From positions 3,382,365-3,446,364 of the forward strand of contig OY282368.1 of the NCBI GenBank assembly GCA_958295725.1: DNA of 64,000 bases, read 5' to 3'. Shown piece after piece: positions 7,555 through 17,646 of this stretch (position 1 is the first letter of the stretch; each line of letters starts with the position of its first letter). A program made the position numbers and the translations under genes. Source of the DNA: an uncultured Alphaproteobacteria bacterium (lineage in GTDB: Bacteria; Pseudomonadota; Alphaproteobacteria; UBA2966). The notes below the pieces were generated by a model that ran no database searches, had not been told where the DNA came from, and saw only the letters and a program-made list of their open reading frames with translations.

Positions 7555-9375
7555 ATGACGGATACTGCGGCCGAGACTTGGGGAGGCCCCCCCGAACCCG
7601 GGGAGAGTTTCGCCTCCCTTCTCGAAGACTCCTTCGGAAACCGGGATGACCTTGTGGGCAAGGTCGTCGTCGGGACCGTTATCGCCATCGAGAACGACAT
7701 GGCGGTCGTCGACGTCGGACTGAAATCGGAAGGCCGGGTGCCTCTCAGGGAGTTTTCAGCTCAGGGTCAAACTCCCGAAGTCGGCCTCGGAGACACGGTC
7801 GAAGTCTATCTCGAGCGCATGGAGAACGTCCATGGCGAGACCGTGCTGAGCCGGGAAAAGGCGCGGCGCGAGGAAGCTTGGGAAAAACTCGAGGACGCGT
7901 TCGCCAAGGACGAGCACGTGAGCGGCGTCATATTCGGCCGAGTCAAGGGTGGGTTCACGGTGGATCTCTCCGGTGCCGTCGCCTTCCTGCCGGGCAGCCA
8001 AGTAGACGTGCGCCCGGTCCGTGACATCACGCCGCTGATGGGCCAGCCTCAGCCTTTCCAAATCCTCAAGATGGACCGCCGGCGGGGCAATATCGTGGTA
8101 TCCCGCCGCGCCGTCCTGGAAGAAGCCCGCGCCGCCGAGCGTCAGGAGCTCATCGCCAACATTCACGAAGGCCAGGTTCTCGACGGTGTCGTCAAGAACA
8201 TCACCGACTATGGCGCGTTCGTCGACTTGGGTGGCGTCGACGGGCTTCTCCACGTCACCGATATGGCTTGGCGGCGGGTCGGCCACCCGAGCGAGGCCGT
8301 ACAGATCGACCAGACCGTCAAGGTGCAGGTCGTTCGGCTGAATCCCGAAACGCAGAGGATCAGCCTCGGCATGAAGCAGCTCGAGGCGGATCCGTGGGAC
8401 GGCGTCGAAGGCAAGTACCCGGCCGGCATGAGGCTCAAGGGCCGCGTCACCAACATCACGGATTACGGTGCGTTCGTCGAGCTGGAGCCGGGAGTCGAGG
8501 GGTTGGTGCACGTCTCGGAAATGAGTTGGACGAAAAAGAACGTCCACCCGGGCAAGATCGTGTCCACGAGCCAGGAGATCGAGGTCATGGTCCTCGATGT
8601 CGATCCTGTGAAGCGGCGTGTCAGCCTCGGTATCAAGCAGTGCACGGAAAACCCGTGGGAGGAATTCCATGCGCTTCACTCCGAGGGTAGCGAAGTCGAA
8701 GGCGAGGTGAGGAGCATTACCGAATTCGGCATCTTCATCGGCTTGACCCGCGACATCGACGGCATGGTTCATCTTTCGGACCTGGATTGGGACCGTCCCG
8801 GCGAGGAGGCGATCAAGGAGTACAACAAGGGCGACGTCGTTCGCGCCAAGGTCCTGAGCATCGACGTTGAAAAGGAGCGAGTCGGCCTCGGCGTCAAGCA
8901 TCTGTCGGAGGATCCGTTCGCAGGGGTCGGCAAGCTCAAGAAGGGCGACACCGTGACGTGTACCGTCGCCGAGATCGCGCCGGGTGGGATCGAGGTCACG
9001 TTCGGGAACGATCTTAAGGGTTTTATCCGCAAGGCCGATCTGTCGCGGGACCGATTGGAAAAACGTCCGGAGCGTTTCGCCGTCGGCGACAAGGTGGACG
9101 CCACGATCACGAGTGTCGACCGCGACGCCCGCCGCGTGATCTTGTCGATCAAGGCCCTGGAGATCGCGGACGAGCGCGAGGCGATGGCGCAGTACGGATC
9201 TTCGGATTCCGGCGCTAGCCTGGGCGATATCCTCGGGGCGGCGATCAGCCGGGCGCGCGAGGAAGCCGAGGCGGCGAGCGAGAACGACCCGTCGGGCGGC
9301 GACACGTCCGCGGCCGAGCCGACCGCCGACGAGACGGATTCCCGGACGGCGAACGACTCCGAGACGAAGGAATAG
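7555..9375 (+). CDS. rpsA: 30S ribosomal protein S1
   Basis: 606 residues with six S1 RNA-binding repeats, beginning at about residues 35, 120, 206, 292, 379 and 464. Repeats 3 and 4 share the near-identical ITDYGAFV core. S1 brings mRNA to the 30S subunit. The C-terminal 50 residues are acidic and low-complexity (ending about NDSETKE). The ATG at 7555 follows an AGGGGAC ribosome site; an upstream in-frame start at 7492 lacks support. Confidence 0.97.
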   Translation: MTDTAAETWGGPPEPGESFASLLEDSFGNRDDLVGKVVVGTVIAIENDMAVVDVGLKSEGRVPLREFSAQGQTPEVGLGDTVEVYLERMENVHGETVLSREKARREEAWEKLEDAFAKDEHVSGVIFGRVKGGFTVDLSGAVAFLPGSQVDVRPVRDITPLMGQPQPFQILKMDRRRGNIVVSRRAVLEEARAAERQELIANIHEGQVLDGVVKNITDYGAFVDLGGVDGLLHVTDMAWRRVGHPSEAVQIDQTVKVQVVRLNPETQRISLGMKQLEADPWDGVEGKYPAGMRLKGRVTNITDYGAFVELEPGVEGLVHVSEMSWTKKNVHPGKIVSTSQEIEVMVLDVDPVKRRVSLGIKQCTENPWEEFHALHSEGSEVEGEVRSITEFGIFIGLTRDIDGMVHLSDLDWDRPGEEAIKEYNKGDVVRAKVLSIDVEKERVGLGVKHLSEDPFAGVGKLKKGDTVTCTVAEIAPGGIEVTFGNDLKGFIRKADLSRDRLEKRPERFAVGDKVDATITSVDRDARRVILSIKALEIADEREAMAQYGSSDSGASLGDILGAAISRAREEAEAASENDPSGGDTSAAEPTADETDSRTANDSETKE

Positions 9376-9495
9376 CGAGCGCTCCATGGCGGTCCAATCC
9401 GGACTCGATCCGCCTTGGAACTTGTGGCGCGGCCCGACGATTTCCCCGTCGATTCCTTTGGTGCCGAAAAACGACGTTTTCTGAAAGACTTATGC

Positions 9496-9524
9496 TTGAC
9501 GGGGTGGTCCCGGTTCGGCATGAT
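9496..9524 (+). promoter_or_regulatory. Candidate sigma70-type promoter for ihfB
   Basis: TTGACG (9496-9501) and CATGAT (9519-9524) are separated by exactly 17 bp in the 217-bp rpsA-ihfB gap, 68 nt before the ihfB ATG. The -35 matches consensus at 5 of 6 positions, the -10 at 4 of 6. Confidence 0.5.
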
Positions 9525-9543
9525 CGGAATGTACTTCGATGGA

Positions 9544-9567
9544 CCGACCCGCTTGCGGACGGGTCGG
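9544..9567 (+). repeat. Hairpin in the ihfB leader
   Basis: Perfect 8-bp inverted repeat, CCGACCCG and CGGGTCGG, with an 8-nt loop. It lies between the candidate promoter and the ihfB start. There is no T-run, so it is not an intrinsic terminator; it could affect mRNA stability or translation. Confidence 0.5.
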
Positions 9568-9592
9568 CGGACGCTGCGGAAGTGGGGCTCCC

Positions 9593-9889
9593 ATGGTCAA
9601 GTCCGAATTGATAGCGCGGCTCGCCGAGCTCAATCCGCATCTCTATCAACGGGACGTGGCGCGGATCGTCGACACGATCTTCGATGAGATTTCCACCGCC
9701 CTCGCGCGAGGCGACCGTGTCGAATTGCGCGGTTTCGGAACGTTCTCCGTCAAGCAACGCCAACCGCGGACCGCGCGCAACCCGCGGACGGGCCAAGCCG
9801 TGTTCGTCGAAGAAAAGCACATCCCGTTCTTCAAGATCGGGAAGGATCTGCGTAGGCGGCTGAACGACTCCAACGGTGCCGGCCGGTGA
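9593..9889 (+). CDS. ihfB: Integration host factor subunit beta
   Basis: 98 residues of the HU/IHF family. It starts [19 protein letters not shown] and contains the DNA-wrapping arm region [21 protein letters not shown], with the conserved RNPRTG. It pairs with IhfA (not in the window) to bend DNA in replication, recombination and transcription. The ATG at 9593 matches the family start. Position directly after rpsA is canonical. Confidence 0.96.
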   Translation: MVKSELIARLAELNPHLYQRDVARIVDTIFDEISTALARGDRVELRGFGTFSVKQRQPRTARNPRTGQAVFVEEKHIPFFKIGKDLRRRLNDSNGAGR

Positions 9890-9911
9890 CGCCGGACGGT
9901 GGGCGGTTTCC

Positions 9912-10322
9912 GTGTCGAAGCGGATGAGAGCCACCAGCCGGGACAAGGGATACCGGAAGGTGAAGGCGCTTTTCTGGCTTCTCTACATGCCCCTTCTCGT
10001 CGTGGTGGCGGCATTCGCGGTCGCCAATCGTCATGACGTCGACGTCGGCCTCGGTCCACTGCCTTTCGGTCTCACCGTACCGCTCTTTCTCGTTGTCCTC
10101 GCGGCCGTCCTGGCCGGGCTCGTCGTCGGGGGCGCGTCCGCCTGGCTGTCGGGTCGGCGCTGGCGGCGCGACGCAAGGTGGCTGCGTCGGCGTACCGCCC
10201 TGCTGGAAACGGAAGTCGCCGCTCTACGGGACAAGCTCGAAACCGGCGCGCATTCCTTTGCCAAATCGCCGTCGGACCCACCGGACCAGGGCCTGCGGTC
10301 CGGAGTGGTCTCGGTGCCGTGA
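9912..10322 (+). CDS. lapA: LapA-domain (DUF1049) membrane protein
   Basis: About 136 residues. It has two hydrophobic segments (about ALFWLLYMPLLVVVAAFAVA and PLFLVVLAAVLAGLVVG) followed by a basic, coiled-coil-like cytoplasmic tail (LLETEVAALRDKLE). In enterobacteria LapA acts with the TPR protein LapB in envelope lipopolysaccharide homeostasis; in alphaproteobacteria this position after ihfB is conserved but the role is inferred. Possible starts are GTG 9876 (overlapping ihfB), GTG 9912 and ATG 9924; 9912 has a GGTGGG upstream. Confidence 0.8.
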   Translation: MSKRMRATSRDKGYRKVKALFWLLYMPLLVVVAAFAVANRHDVDVGLGPLPFGLTVPLFLVVLAAVLAGLVVGGASAWLSGRRWRRDARWLRRRTALLETEVAALRDKLETGAHSFAKSPSDPPDQGLRSGVVSVP

Positions 10323-10396
10323 GACTCCCGTAACCGCCCGCGACTCCGGTCTCCACAGTCCCAATCTCAAGCACGTTTCGTGCTATAGGTGCGAGG

Positions 10397-11044
10397 ATGG
10401 GAGTCAGCGCGAAAATCTGCGGTTTGAACACGCTCGAGTCGGTTGCCACCGCCGTTTCCGGCGGCGCCTGCTTCGTCGGGTTCGTGTTCTTTCCACCTTC
10501 GCCTCGTTACGTGGCGCCGGACGAGGCGGCGGTGCTCTCGCGCGTGGTGCCGCAGACGGTGACCACGGTGGGCCTGTTCGTGGACGCATCCGATGATGTC
10601 ATCGCCGAGACGCTCCGGACCGTGAGCCTGGACATGCTCCAACTGCACGGAAGCGAATCCCCAGACCGCGTTCGCGAGCTCGGCGACCGGTTCGGTCTTG
10701 AAACCATGAAGGCCATCAAGGTCGAATCCGCCGCCGACGTCGAGGCGGCTTCCGAATACGACGAGTCGGCGGACTGGCTGTTGTTCGATGCCAGGGCCCC
10801 CAAGGATATGATGGGTGCGCTGCCTGGAGGGAACGCCGTGACCTTCGACTGGTACCTGCTTCAAGGCTGGTCCCGAGAGCGGCCGTGGATGCTCTCCGGG
10901 GGACTCGACGCGGACAACGTCTCCGAGGCGGCTTCCATCAGCGGCGCGGCGGCGGTGGATGTCTCCTCGGGCGTGGAGGACCGCCCGGGGAGCAAGAACC
11001 CCCGACTGATCGAGCGGTTCCTGGATACCGTCAGAGCGCTCTGA
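10397..11044 (+). CDS. trpF: Phosphoribosylanthranilate isomerase
   Basis: 215 residues, TIM-barrel. It catalyses the Amadori rearrangement of phosphoribosylanthranilate in tryptophan synthesis. The family signature [11 protein letters not shown] with the catalytic cysteine is at residues 5-15, the catalytic aspartate lies in the LLFDARAP segment, and the phosphate-binding [12 protein letters not shown] is near the C-terminus. A 6-bp inverted repeat AGCACG-TTT-CGTGCT (10370-10384) lies just upstream; no leader peptide rich in Trp is visible. Confidence 0.96.
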   Translation: MGVSAKICGLNTLESVATAVSGGACFVGFVFFPPSPRYVAPDEAAVLSRVVPQTVTTVGLFVDASDDVIAETLRTVSLDMLQLHGSESPDRVRELGDRFGLETMKAIKVESAADVEAASEYDESADWLLFDARAPKDMMGALPGGNAVTFDWYLLQGWSRERPWMLSGGLDADNVSEAASISGAAAVDVSSGVEDRPGSKNPRLIERFLDTVRAL

Positions 11045-11076
11045 CAGTCCCGCGAGCATACGAACGGCATGAGTCG

Positions 11077-12306
11077 ATGACAGGCGTACCCGGGATGGAG
11101 ATACCGAACACCTACCGGGCGGGACCCGACGAGGAAGGACGGTTCGGGGTCTACGGCGGCCGCTTCGTCGCCGAGACGCTGATGCCGTTGATTCTGGACC
11201 TGGAGGCCTCCTATGGCGCGGCCAGGAACGATCCGGACTTCCAGGCCGAGCTCGCCAGTTTCAACAAGCATTACGCAGGTCGCCCCAGCCCCCTCTATTT
11301 TGCCGAGCGCCTGACCGAGCACCTCGGCGGCGCCCGAATCTATTTCAAAAGAGACGAGCTCAACCACACGGGCTCTCACAAAATCAACAACTGTATCGGC
11401 CAGATCCTGCTGGCCCGGCGGATGGGCAAGACCCGGATCATCGCGGAAACCGGTGCTGGACAGCATGGTGTCGCCGCGGCGACGGTCGCCGCGCGTTTCG
11501 GGTTTCCCTGCACGGTCTACATGGGCGCGGTCGACATCGAACGGCAGCAGCCCAATGTGTTCCGTATGAAGCTGCTGGGCGCGGAGGTAGTTCCCGTCAT
11601 CTCCGGTTCGCGGACGCTCAAGGACGCCATGAACGAGGCGCTTCGCGACTGGGTCACCAACGTCGACTCCACATTCTACATCATTGGCACCGTCGCCGGC
11701 CCGCATCCCTATCCGGAGATGGTCCGCGACTTCCAGTCCGTCATCGGCGTCGAGGCCCGCGAGCAGATACAGGCGGCGGAGGGACGACTTCCCGACACGC
11801 TGGTCGCGTGCGTCGGCGGAGGCTCCAATGCCATGGGTTTGTTCCATCCGTTCCTGGACGACGACGGGATCGAGATCGTCGGGGTCGAGGCGGCGGGTAG
11901 AGGAATCGACACGGGAGAACACGCCGCGAGTCTCGCGGCTGGCCGTCCCGGCGTGCTGCACGGCAACAAGACCTACCTCCTGCAGGACGAGGACGGGCAG
12001 ATCGTCGAGGCCCATTCGATATCCGCCGGCCTCGATTATCCGGGTATCGGGCCGGAGCACGCCTGGCTCAAGGATACCGGTCGCGCGACGTATGTGCCGG
12101 TCACGGACGACGAAGCCTTGGAGGCTTTCCAATTGTGCGGCAGGGTCGAAGGCATCATTCCGGCCCTGGAGCCCGCGCATGCCCTCGCCCACGTCATGAG
12201 AATCGCCCCGGACCGCCCCGCCGACCACCTCGTCCTCATGAACATGTGCGGTCGCGGGGACAAGGACATCTTCACCGTCGCCGACGCACTGGGAGTGGAG
12301 ATTTGA
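11077..12306 (+). CDS. trpB: Tryptophan synthase beta chain
   Basis: 409 residues. It condenses indole with serine using pyridoxal phosphate. The PLP lysine is Lys102 in [12 protein letters not shown]; the GAGQHGVA substrate loop and the [10 protein letters not shown] phosphate-binding loop are intact. Start ATG 11077 is chosen; ATG 11095 is a possible alternative. It lies 32 nt after trpF, and its stop TGA overlaps the TTG start of trpA. Confidence 0.97.
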   Translation: MTGVPGMEIPNTYRAGPDEEGRFGVYGGRFVAETLMPLILDLEASYGAARNDPDFQAELASFNKHYAGRPSPLYFAERLTEHLGGARIYFKRDELNHTGSHKINNCIGQILLARRMGKTRIIAETGAGQHGVAAATVAARFGFPCTVYMGAVDIERQQPNVFRMKLLGAEVVPVISGSRTLKDAMNEALRDWVTNVDSTFYIIGTVAGPHPYPEMVRDFQSVIGVEAREQIQAAEGRLPDTLVACVGGGSNAMGLFHPFLDDDGIEIVGVEAAGRGIDTGEHAASLAAGRPGVLHGNKTYLLQDEDGQIVEAHSISAGLDYPGIGPEHAWLKDTGRATYVPVTDDEALEAFQLCGRVEGIIPALEPAHALAHVMRIAPDRPADHLVLMNMCGRGDKDIFTVADALGVEI

Positions 12307-13163
12307 CCACGGGCACCGGCGGGACGGCGCGGATCGAACGGCGCTTCGCCCGACTCGCGCTGGACGACCGCGCGGCTCTGGTCGCTTATGTCATGGCCGG
12401 AGACCCGAACCGCGATACGGCGAACGCCATTCTCGAGGGTCTTCCGAGCGCGGGAGCGGATGCTGTCGAGCTGGGAATTCCCTTCACCGACCCCATGGCT
12501 GACGGTCCCGCCATTCAGGCTTCCGGGTTGCGGGCGCTCAAGGCCGGGACGACCCTCGACCGGGTGCTCGATTCCGTCGCCCGGTTCCGCCGCAGGGATT
12601 CAGATACGCCGCTGGTTCTGATGGGTTATTACAATCCCATCTACGCTTTCGGTCCGGACAGGTTCCTGCGGGCGGCGAAGGACGTTGGTGTGGACGGATT
12701 GATTGTCGTCGACCTGCCCCCGGAAGAGGACGCCGAGCTTTGCCTGCCCACGCTCGAAGCGGGCCTGAGCTTCATCCGGCTGGCCACGCCCACGACCGAC
12801 GAGTCGCGATTGCCCCGTGTTCTCGGCAACACGTCGGGGTTCGTCTACTACGTTTCCATAACGGGTATTACGGGCGCCGCTATCCCCGACCTGTCCTTGG
12901 TCACCAGCGCCGTGGAGCGCCTGAAGCGTCACACGTCGCTTCCCGTGGCGGTCGGGTTCGGCATCAAGACGCCCGAGCAGGCCGCCGCGATCGCCCGGGC
13001 CGCCGACGGGGCGGTGGTCGGCTCCGCCTTGGTGACGGCGATCTCCGAGAATATCGATGCCGACGGCAAGGCGAGGCCCGGTCTGGTCGATGCCCTCCTG
13101 ACCCGGGTCCAGGGGCTCGCCGACGGTGTGCGTCGCGCCCGCGAGGCGGAGCCGGCGTCGTGA
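12303..13163 (+). CDS. trpA: Tryptophan synthase alpha chain (TTG start)
   Basis: 286 residues. It cleaves indole-3-glycerol phosphate and passes indole to TrpB. Catalytic Glu lies in [16 protein letters not shown] and Asp in [13 protein letters not shown]; the phosphate loop is [13 protein letters not shown]. The only upstream in-frame start matching the family N-terminus ([21 protein letters not shown] follows) is TTG at 12303, which overlaps the trpB stop as TTGA. The next ATG would remove the first beta strand. The stop overlaps the accD GTG. Confidence 0.95.
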   Translation: MTTGTGGTARIERRFARLALDDRAALVAYVMAGDPNRDTANAILEGLPSAGADAVELGIPFTDPMADGPAIQASGLRALKAGTTLDRVLDSVARFRRRDSDTPLVLMGYYNPIYAFGPDRFLRAAKDVGVDGLIVVDLPPEEDAELCLPTLEAGLSFIRLATPTTDESRLPRVLGNTSGFVYYVSITGITGAAIPDLSLVTSAVERLKRHTSLPVAVGFGIKTPEQAAAIARAADGAVVGSALVTAISENIDADGKARPGLVDALLTRVQGLADGVRRAREAEPAS

Positions 13164-14086
13164 ACTGGCTCACGAACTTCGTCAGGCCGAAGATCCGCGC
13201 GCTCGTCAGCAAACGCGAGACACCCGAGAACCTGTGGGAGAAGTGTCCGAGCTGCGGCCAGATGGTCTTTCATCGAGACCTGGAGGCCAATCACCGCGTC
13301 TGCCCGCAGTGCGATTATCACTTCCGCCTGTCGCCTAGGGAGCGCCTGACGCAGATGTTCGACGACGGACGTTACGAGCGCGTCGAGGTGCCCGAGGTCG
13401 CCGCCGACCCCCTCAAGTTCCGCGACTCGAAGCGATACGCCGACAGGCTGAAGGAAAGCCGGACGAAAACGGACGAGCACGAGGCGATGGTCATCGCGGT
13501 CGGCCGCCTCGGCGGCCTGGAGACGGTCATGGCCGCCCAGGATTTCGGGTTCATGGGCGGGTCCATGGGTCTGGCTGTCGGCGAGGCGTTGATCAAGGCG
13601 GCCGAGGAAGCGGTGTCCCGCCACGCTCCGCTCGTCGTGATCGCGGCCGCGGGCGGTGCGCGAATGCAGGAAGGGGTCCTCTCCCTGATGCAGATGCCGC
13701 GGTCCGTGATCGCGGTGGACGACGTCCGAGAGGCCGGCTTGCCCTACATCTCGATCTTGACCGACCCGACGACGGGCGGCGTCACCGCGTCCTACGCGAT
13801 GCTCGGGGACATCTCCATCGCCGAGCCCGGCGCCCTGATCGGGTTCGCCGGACCGCGGGTGATCGAGAATACGATCCGCGAAAGCCTGCCCGAAGGGTTC
13901 CAGAGGGCCGAGTATTTGCTGGAGCACGGAATGCTCGATCTCGTCGTCCATCGCCGGGATCTGCGCACGGCACTGACCCACCTTCTGGCACTGTTGACCA
14001 GCGCCGAGGCGATTCGTGACGTCCCGCCGGCGACGGACCCCCTGTTGGCCCTCCCGTCCGGGGCGCACCTGGACGGGGTCGCATAG
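13160..14086 (+). CDS. accD: Acetyl-CoA carboxylase carboxyltransferase subunit beta
   Basis: 308 residues. With AccA it moves the carboxyl group from carboxybiotin to acetyl-CoA, making malonyl-CoA. The N-terminal four-cysteine zinc ribbon CPSCGQ...CPQCDYHF (about 28-53) is complete, followed by the carboxyltransferase domain with [14 protein letters not shown] and [16 protein letters not shown]. It starts with GTG overlapping the trpA stop (GTGA), and folC begins 7 nt after its stop. The trpFBA-accD-folC order is typical of alphaproteobacteria. Confidence 0.97.
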   Translation: MNWLTNFVRPKIRALVSKRETPENLWEKCPSCGQMVFHRDLEANHRVCPQCDYHFRLSPRERLTQMFDDGRYERVEVPEVAADPLKFRDSKRYADRLKESRTKTDEHEAMVIAVGRLGGLETVMAAQDFGFMGGSMGLAVGEALIKAAEEAVSRHAPLVVIAAAGGARMQEGVLSLMQMPRSVIAVDDVREAGLPYISILTDPTTGGVTASYAMLGDISIAEPGALIGFAGPRVIENTIRESLPEGFQRAEYLLEHGMLDLVVHRRDLRTALTHLLALLTSAEAIRDVPPATDPLLALPSGAHLDGVA

Positions 14087-14093
14087 GTGGGGG

Positions 14094-15440
14094 ATGGAGG
14101 CCGGGCACCGGCGCGATAGTGCCGTTCTCGAGCGGCTGAAAGCGCTGCATCCCAAGAGGATCGACCTCTCGCTGGGGCGCATCCGGCGTCTGCTCGCGGC
14201 TCTCGACCGACCCGAAACCCGGCTTCCGCCGGTCGTTCACGTCGCCGGCACCAACGGCAAGGGGTCCGTCATCGCCATGCTGCGGGCGGGGCTGCGCGCG
14301 GCCGGTTACAGGGTTCACGCCTATACCTCTCCGCATCTCGTCGATTTTCGCGAACGCATCGGTTTGGCGGACGGATACGGCGGCACGCTTCCTATCGACG
14401 AGGCCGAGCTGGACGAAATCCTGACGGTGTGCGAGGCCGCCAATGCTTCCGCTCCCGTGACGTTCTTCGAGATCACGACCGCCGCGGCTTTTCTTGCCTT
14501 CTCGCGACATCCGGCAGACGTCCTCCTGCTCGAGGTGGGGCTCGGAGGCCGCCTCGACGCCACCAACGTCGTCGAGGCGCCCGTCGCTACGGTCGTCACG
14601 CCCGTGTCGATCGATCACACGCAGTTCCTGGGGACCGACCTCGGCGGGATCGCGGCGGAGAAGGCGGGGATCCTGAAAAAAGGCGTCCTTGCCGTCATCG
14701 GCCCCCAGGAAAACGCTGCGCTGGCGCCGATTGCCGCGCGCGCCGCCGAGATCGGCGCGCCGCTTCTGAGGCATGGTTCGGAATGGGATTTCCGGGTGGA
14801 CGAGGGAGACCGATCGATCTCGTTGCGGCTGGGATCGCGTGACACGCGCCTCCCGGGTCCGCCCCTTCCCGGCCCACATCAACTCGCCAACGCCGCGACC
14901 GCGGCGGTGGCGCTGTTGTCCCTGCCGGGTTTCGGGATCGGCGATGACAGCGTTCGCCGAGGTCTGCGGGCGGCGCGTTGGCCCGGACGTCTACAGCGCA
15001 TCGAACGGGGTCCCCTGCGGGATCTCCTGCCCGGCGCGGCCGAGTTGTGGCTGGACGGCGGACACAACGCAGCCGCCGGCCGTGCCCTTGCCCGCGCGTT
15101 GGTGGCTTGGAGGGACGGGGAAGCTACCGACCGTCCCCGTCCCGTCCATCTGGTTTGCGGAATGCTCGACACCAAGGACGTATCGGCGTTCTTCACGCCG
15201 TTCGCCGAGGACCGGCTGGTCGAGAACGTCCATGGGGTGCCGATACCCGGCGAGAAGGCGAGCCTTTCGGGAGAGGACGTGGCCGCGGCCGCCCGGAAGG
15301 TAGGTCTGGACGCGGTCGCCGCGGACTCCGTGGAACGCGCGGTCGAGTCGGTCGCCGGGACCGACGGGCGAGCGCCTTCGCGCGTATTGATCTGCGGATC
15401 GCTGTACCTAGCCGGCCGGATTCTGGCACGGCACGGCTGA
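14094..15440 (+). CDS. folC: Bifunctional folylpolyglutamate/dihydrofolate synthase
   Basis: 448 residues of the Mur ligase-like family. It adds L-glutamate to dihydropteroate and to folates. The ATP loop HVAGTNGKGSVIAML is near 50-64, TSPHLVDFRERI follows, the KAGILKKG lysine-rich segment is present, and the C-terminal domain includes LWLDGGHNAAAGRAL. Start ATG 14094 follows GGGGG. It converges on trxA with only 5 nt between the stops and no visible terminator. Confidence 0.95.
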   Translation: MEAGHRRDSAVLERLKALHPKRIDLSLGRIRRLLAALDRPETRLPPVVHVAGTNGKGSVIAMLRAGLRAAGYRVHAYTSPHLVDFRERIGLADGYGGTLPIDEAELDEILTVCEAANASAPVTFFEITTAAAFLAFSRHPADVLLLEVGLGGRLDATNVVEAPVATVVTPVSIDHTQFLGTDLGGIAAEKAGILKKGVLAVIGPQENAALAPIAARAAEIGAPLLRHGSEWDFRVDEGDRSISLRLGSRDTRLPGPPLPGPHQLANAATAAVALLSLPGFGIGDDSVRRGLRAARWPGRLQRIERGPLRDLLPGAAELWLDGGHNAAAGRALARALVAWRDGEATDRPRPVHLVCGMLDTKDVSAFFTPFAEDRLVENVHGVPIPGEKASLSGEDVAAAARKVGLDAVAADSVERAVESVAGTDGRAPSRVLICGSLYLAGRILARHG

Positions 15441-15445
15441 AGCGG

Positions 15446-15766
15446 CTAAAGCTCTCCCTCCAGCCACTCCACGAGCTTGCCCTTCGGCAGCGCGCCGACC
15501 TTGGTTGCGGCGACCTCTCCGCCCTTGAATAGCATCAGCGTGGGGATGCCGCGCACGCCGAACTTGGTCGGCGTCGTCGGATTCTCGTCGATGTTGAGCT
15601 TCGCCACCGTGATCCGATCGCCCATCTCGCTCGCGATCTCCTCCAGGGCCGGCGCGATCTGGCGGCAGGGACCGCACCATTCCGCCCAGTAATCCACGAG
15701 CACGGGCCGTTCGGCGCCGATCACGTCGGTCTCGAAGGAGTCGTCGGTAACATGGCTGACGGTCAT
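15446..15766 (-). CDS. trxA: Thioredoxin 1
   Basis: 106 residues with the active site WCGPC at Cys31 and Cys34, preceded by [10 protein letters not shown]. The cis-proline segment [22 protein letters not shown] is also intact. It reduces protein disulfides in the cytoplasm using NADPH via thioredoxin reductase. Its position after folC is the usual alphaproteobacterial one. Confidence 0.97.
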   Translation of the reverse strand: MTVSHVTDDSFETDVIGAERPVLVDYWAEWCGPCRQIAPALEEIASEMGDRITVAKLNIDENPTTPTKFGVRGIPTLMLFKGGEVAATKVGALPKGKLVEWLEGEL

Positions 15767-15990
15767 GGCGTTCTCCGGCGTTGGCTGATGGCGGGCGAGG
15801 GGCGGTGGGTGCGGCCCGCCGCGACCCGAGATCGATTATGTACGACCGGCGGTTCCGGGCGTCAAGGCGCCGTCCCATGTCCTATGCGTTCCGGTTGAAC
15901 ACCGAATGGCTTTGCGTATCATTCGACCAACGCACGGCCAGCGCGTCGCGCGCCGTCGCGGGTTTGCCGACCGGGATCGGGTGTAACTGC

Positions 15991-16176
15991 ATGTCCATCG
16001 AACCGCCGGAAATCATCGAGGTCGAGGAGCGTACCGTCAGTTGCGACGGCGGCGGCGGACCACTGGGGCACCCGAAGGTCTATCTCAACCTGGGGGGGGA
16101 CGGCGCGATCGACTGCCCCTATTGCGACCGGCGGTTCGTTCTCGAGGCCGGCGCGGCCGGGGACGCTGGTCACTGA
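15991..16176 (+). CDS. Zinc-finger (CHCC) protein, homologue of complex I subunit NDUFS6
   Basis: 61 residues. It carries the pattern SCDGGGGPLGHPKVYLNL...CPYCDRRFVLE: one cysteine, one histidine and two cysteines that bind zinc in the zf-CHCC family. In mitochondria the homologue NDUFS6 helps assemble the peripheral arm of NADH dehydrogenase; the bacterial role is inferred from that. The ATG at 15991 gives the family length; the frame is open upstream to 15781 but that part has no family resemblance. Confidence 0.85.
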   Translation: MSIEPPEIIEVEERTVSCDGGGGPLGHPKVYLNLGGDGAIDCPYCDRRFVLEAGAAGDAGH

Positions 16177-16203
16177 GTCGGGGCAGCCGGCTCCGGCGCG
16201 TCG

Positions 16204-16290
16204 TTATCCACAAGAAAATCTCCCGGTGTGAGACTCGGGGATGGAATCACTGACGCTTAGACAGCACCAAGGTACGGTGCCTGTGGACAG
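16204..16290. promoter_or_regulatory. DnaA-box pair upstream of the dCTP deaminase gene
   Basis: TTATCCACA at 16204-16212 is an exact consensus DnaA box on the plus strand. TGTGGACAG at 16282-16290 is a second, weaker box in the opposite orientation. Both lie in the 252-bp gap before the dcd-like gene. DnaA may regulate the dcd-polA unit; this is inferred from the sites only. Confidence 0.4.
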
Positions 16291-16428
16291 GAATCTCGCG
16301 CGGATCCGGCGCGATATCCATGCTTCCGAGGGGAAGGCAACCCCGCTACCGTGACCGTCCGGCGAAGGCCGCGCGACACGTATGTGAGACCCACTGGGAC
16401 CGGCGGGCGAATCTCTACCGGAAGATCG

Positions 16429-17595
16429 ATGGCTGACGTGGCCGAACATACGCTCTTCGATGTTCGCGAGGCGAAACCGGACGCGGAGCCGACGCACTCC
16501 ACGGGTGTCGTGCCCGCCCAGGGGCTTCGCGAAGCGGTCAAACGCGGCGAGATCAACGCCACCGAACGAATTCGCCCAGACCAAATCCAGCCCGCCAGCC
16601 TCGACATCCGCCTCGGTCCCGTCGCCTACCGAACCCGAGCCAGCTTTCTGCCCGGCCGCGACGCCTCGGTAGGCCAGAAGATCGAGGCGTACAGGATGCA
16701 CCGGTTTTCGCTTGACGACGGGGCGGTCCTGGAAAAGGGATGCGTCTATCTGGTGCAAGCGATGGAGAGCCTCGAGCTGCGGCATCGCACATCGGCCCTC
16801 GCCAACCCCAAGAGCTCCACCGGGCGTCTCGACGTGTTCTGTCGCCTGATCACCGACGGCGGCACGGAGTTCGACCGCGTGCGGGCCGGCTACCGCGGCC
16901 CGCTGTGGGTCGAGATATCGCCACGCTCGTTCAGTATTCTGGTGGAAACAGGCACGCGCCTGTCGCAGCTCCGGATCAAGCGAGGGGCGCCCCGGTGGAG
17001 CGAGACGGCGTTGCGTGCGCTTCACGCCGAAGTTCCACTCATTGACGACGAGACCGTGTTCGAGGAGAACGCGAGGCGGGGGTTGCTCGCCATTACGGTG
17101 GACGCGGGGGGGAGCGGCAATTCGGACCTGATCGGCTGGTGTGCGCGCAAGAACGCCGACCTGATCGATGTCTCGAAGGTCGATCACTACGATCCCGAGG
17201 ACTATTGGGAGCCGGTGCGCGTGCGAACGGGCCAAGGCGTCATCCTCGACCCCAACGACTTCTATATCCTGTCGTCCCGCGAGTCGGTGACCGTTCCGGC
17301 CGACCACGCGGCCGAGATGCTGGCCTACGATACGCTGGTGGGCGAATTCCGCGTGCACTACGCCGGCTTTTTCGATCCGGGCTTTGGACTGGCCGACGTC
17401 GGCGGCGAAGGGACGCGGGCGGTTCTGGAGCTCCGGTCGCGGGACGTCCCGTTCATGATCCAACACGGCCAAGTGGTCGGACGCCTGCTCTACGAGCGGT
17501 TGACGGCGCCGTCGGACAGGCTCTACGGGCGCGGCATCGGGTCCAGCTATCAGCGCCAGGGACTCGCACTTTCCAAACAATTCAAGCGTCCCTGA
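16429..17595 (+). CDS. dcd: 2'-Deoxycytidine 5'-triphosphate deaminase (DCD family)
   Basis: 388 residues, about twice the length of E. coli Dcd, matching the long alphaproteobacterial dCTP deaminase family (PF06559). It contains two dUTPase-like folds. Segments include PASLDIRLGPVAYRTRASF, ALANPKSSTGRLDVFCRLI with the SS/R nucleotide-binding residues, and in the second half HYAGFFDPGFGL and RDVPFMIQHGQVVGRLLYE. The reaction supplies dUTP for dTMP synthesis. ATG 16429 is preceded by GGAAG. It lies 51 nt before polA on the same strand. Confidence 0.9.
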   Translation: MADVAEHTLFDVREAKPDAEPTHSTGVVPAQGLREAVKRGEINATERIRPDQIQPASLDIRLGPVAYRTRASFLPGRDASVGQKIEAYRMHRFSLDDGAVLEKGCVYLVQAMESLELRHRTSALANPKSSTGRLDVFCRLITDGGTEFDRVRAGYRGPLWVEISPRSFSILVETGTRLSQLRIKRGAPRWSETALRALHAEVPLIDDETVFEENARRGLLAITVDAGGSGNSDLIGWCARKNADLIDVSKVDHYDPEDYWEPVRVRTGQGVILDPNDFYILSSRESVTVPADHAAEMLAYDTLVGEFRVHYAGFFDPGFGLADVGGEGTRAVLELRSRDVPFMIQHGQVVGRLLYERLTAPSDRLYGRGIGSSYQRQGLALSKQFKRP

Positions 17596-17646
17596 CCGGC
17601 CCCGTGGCATACTGAAGCGTCGGCACTCGGTCGGGGAGGATCGACG

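Noticed and set aside
10323..11076. Tryptophan attenuator before trpF or trpB
   Set aside because: No short leader frame with tandem Trp codons and no paired terminator/antiterminator stems.
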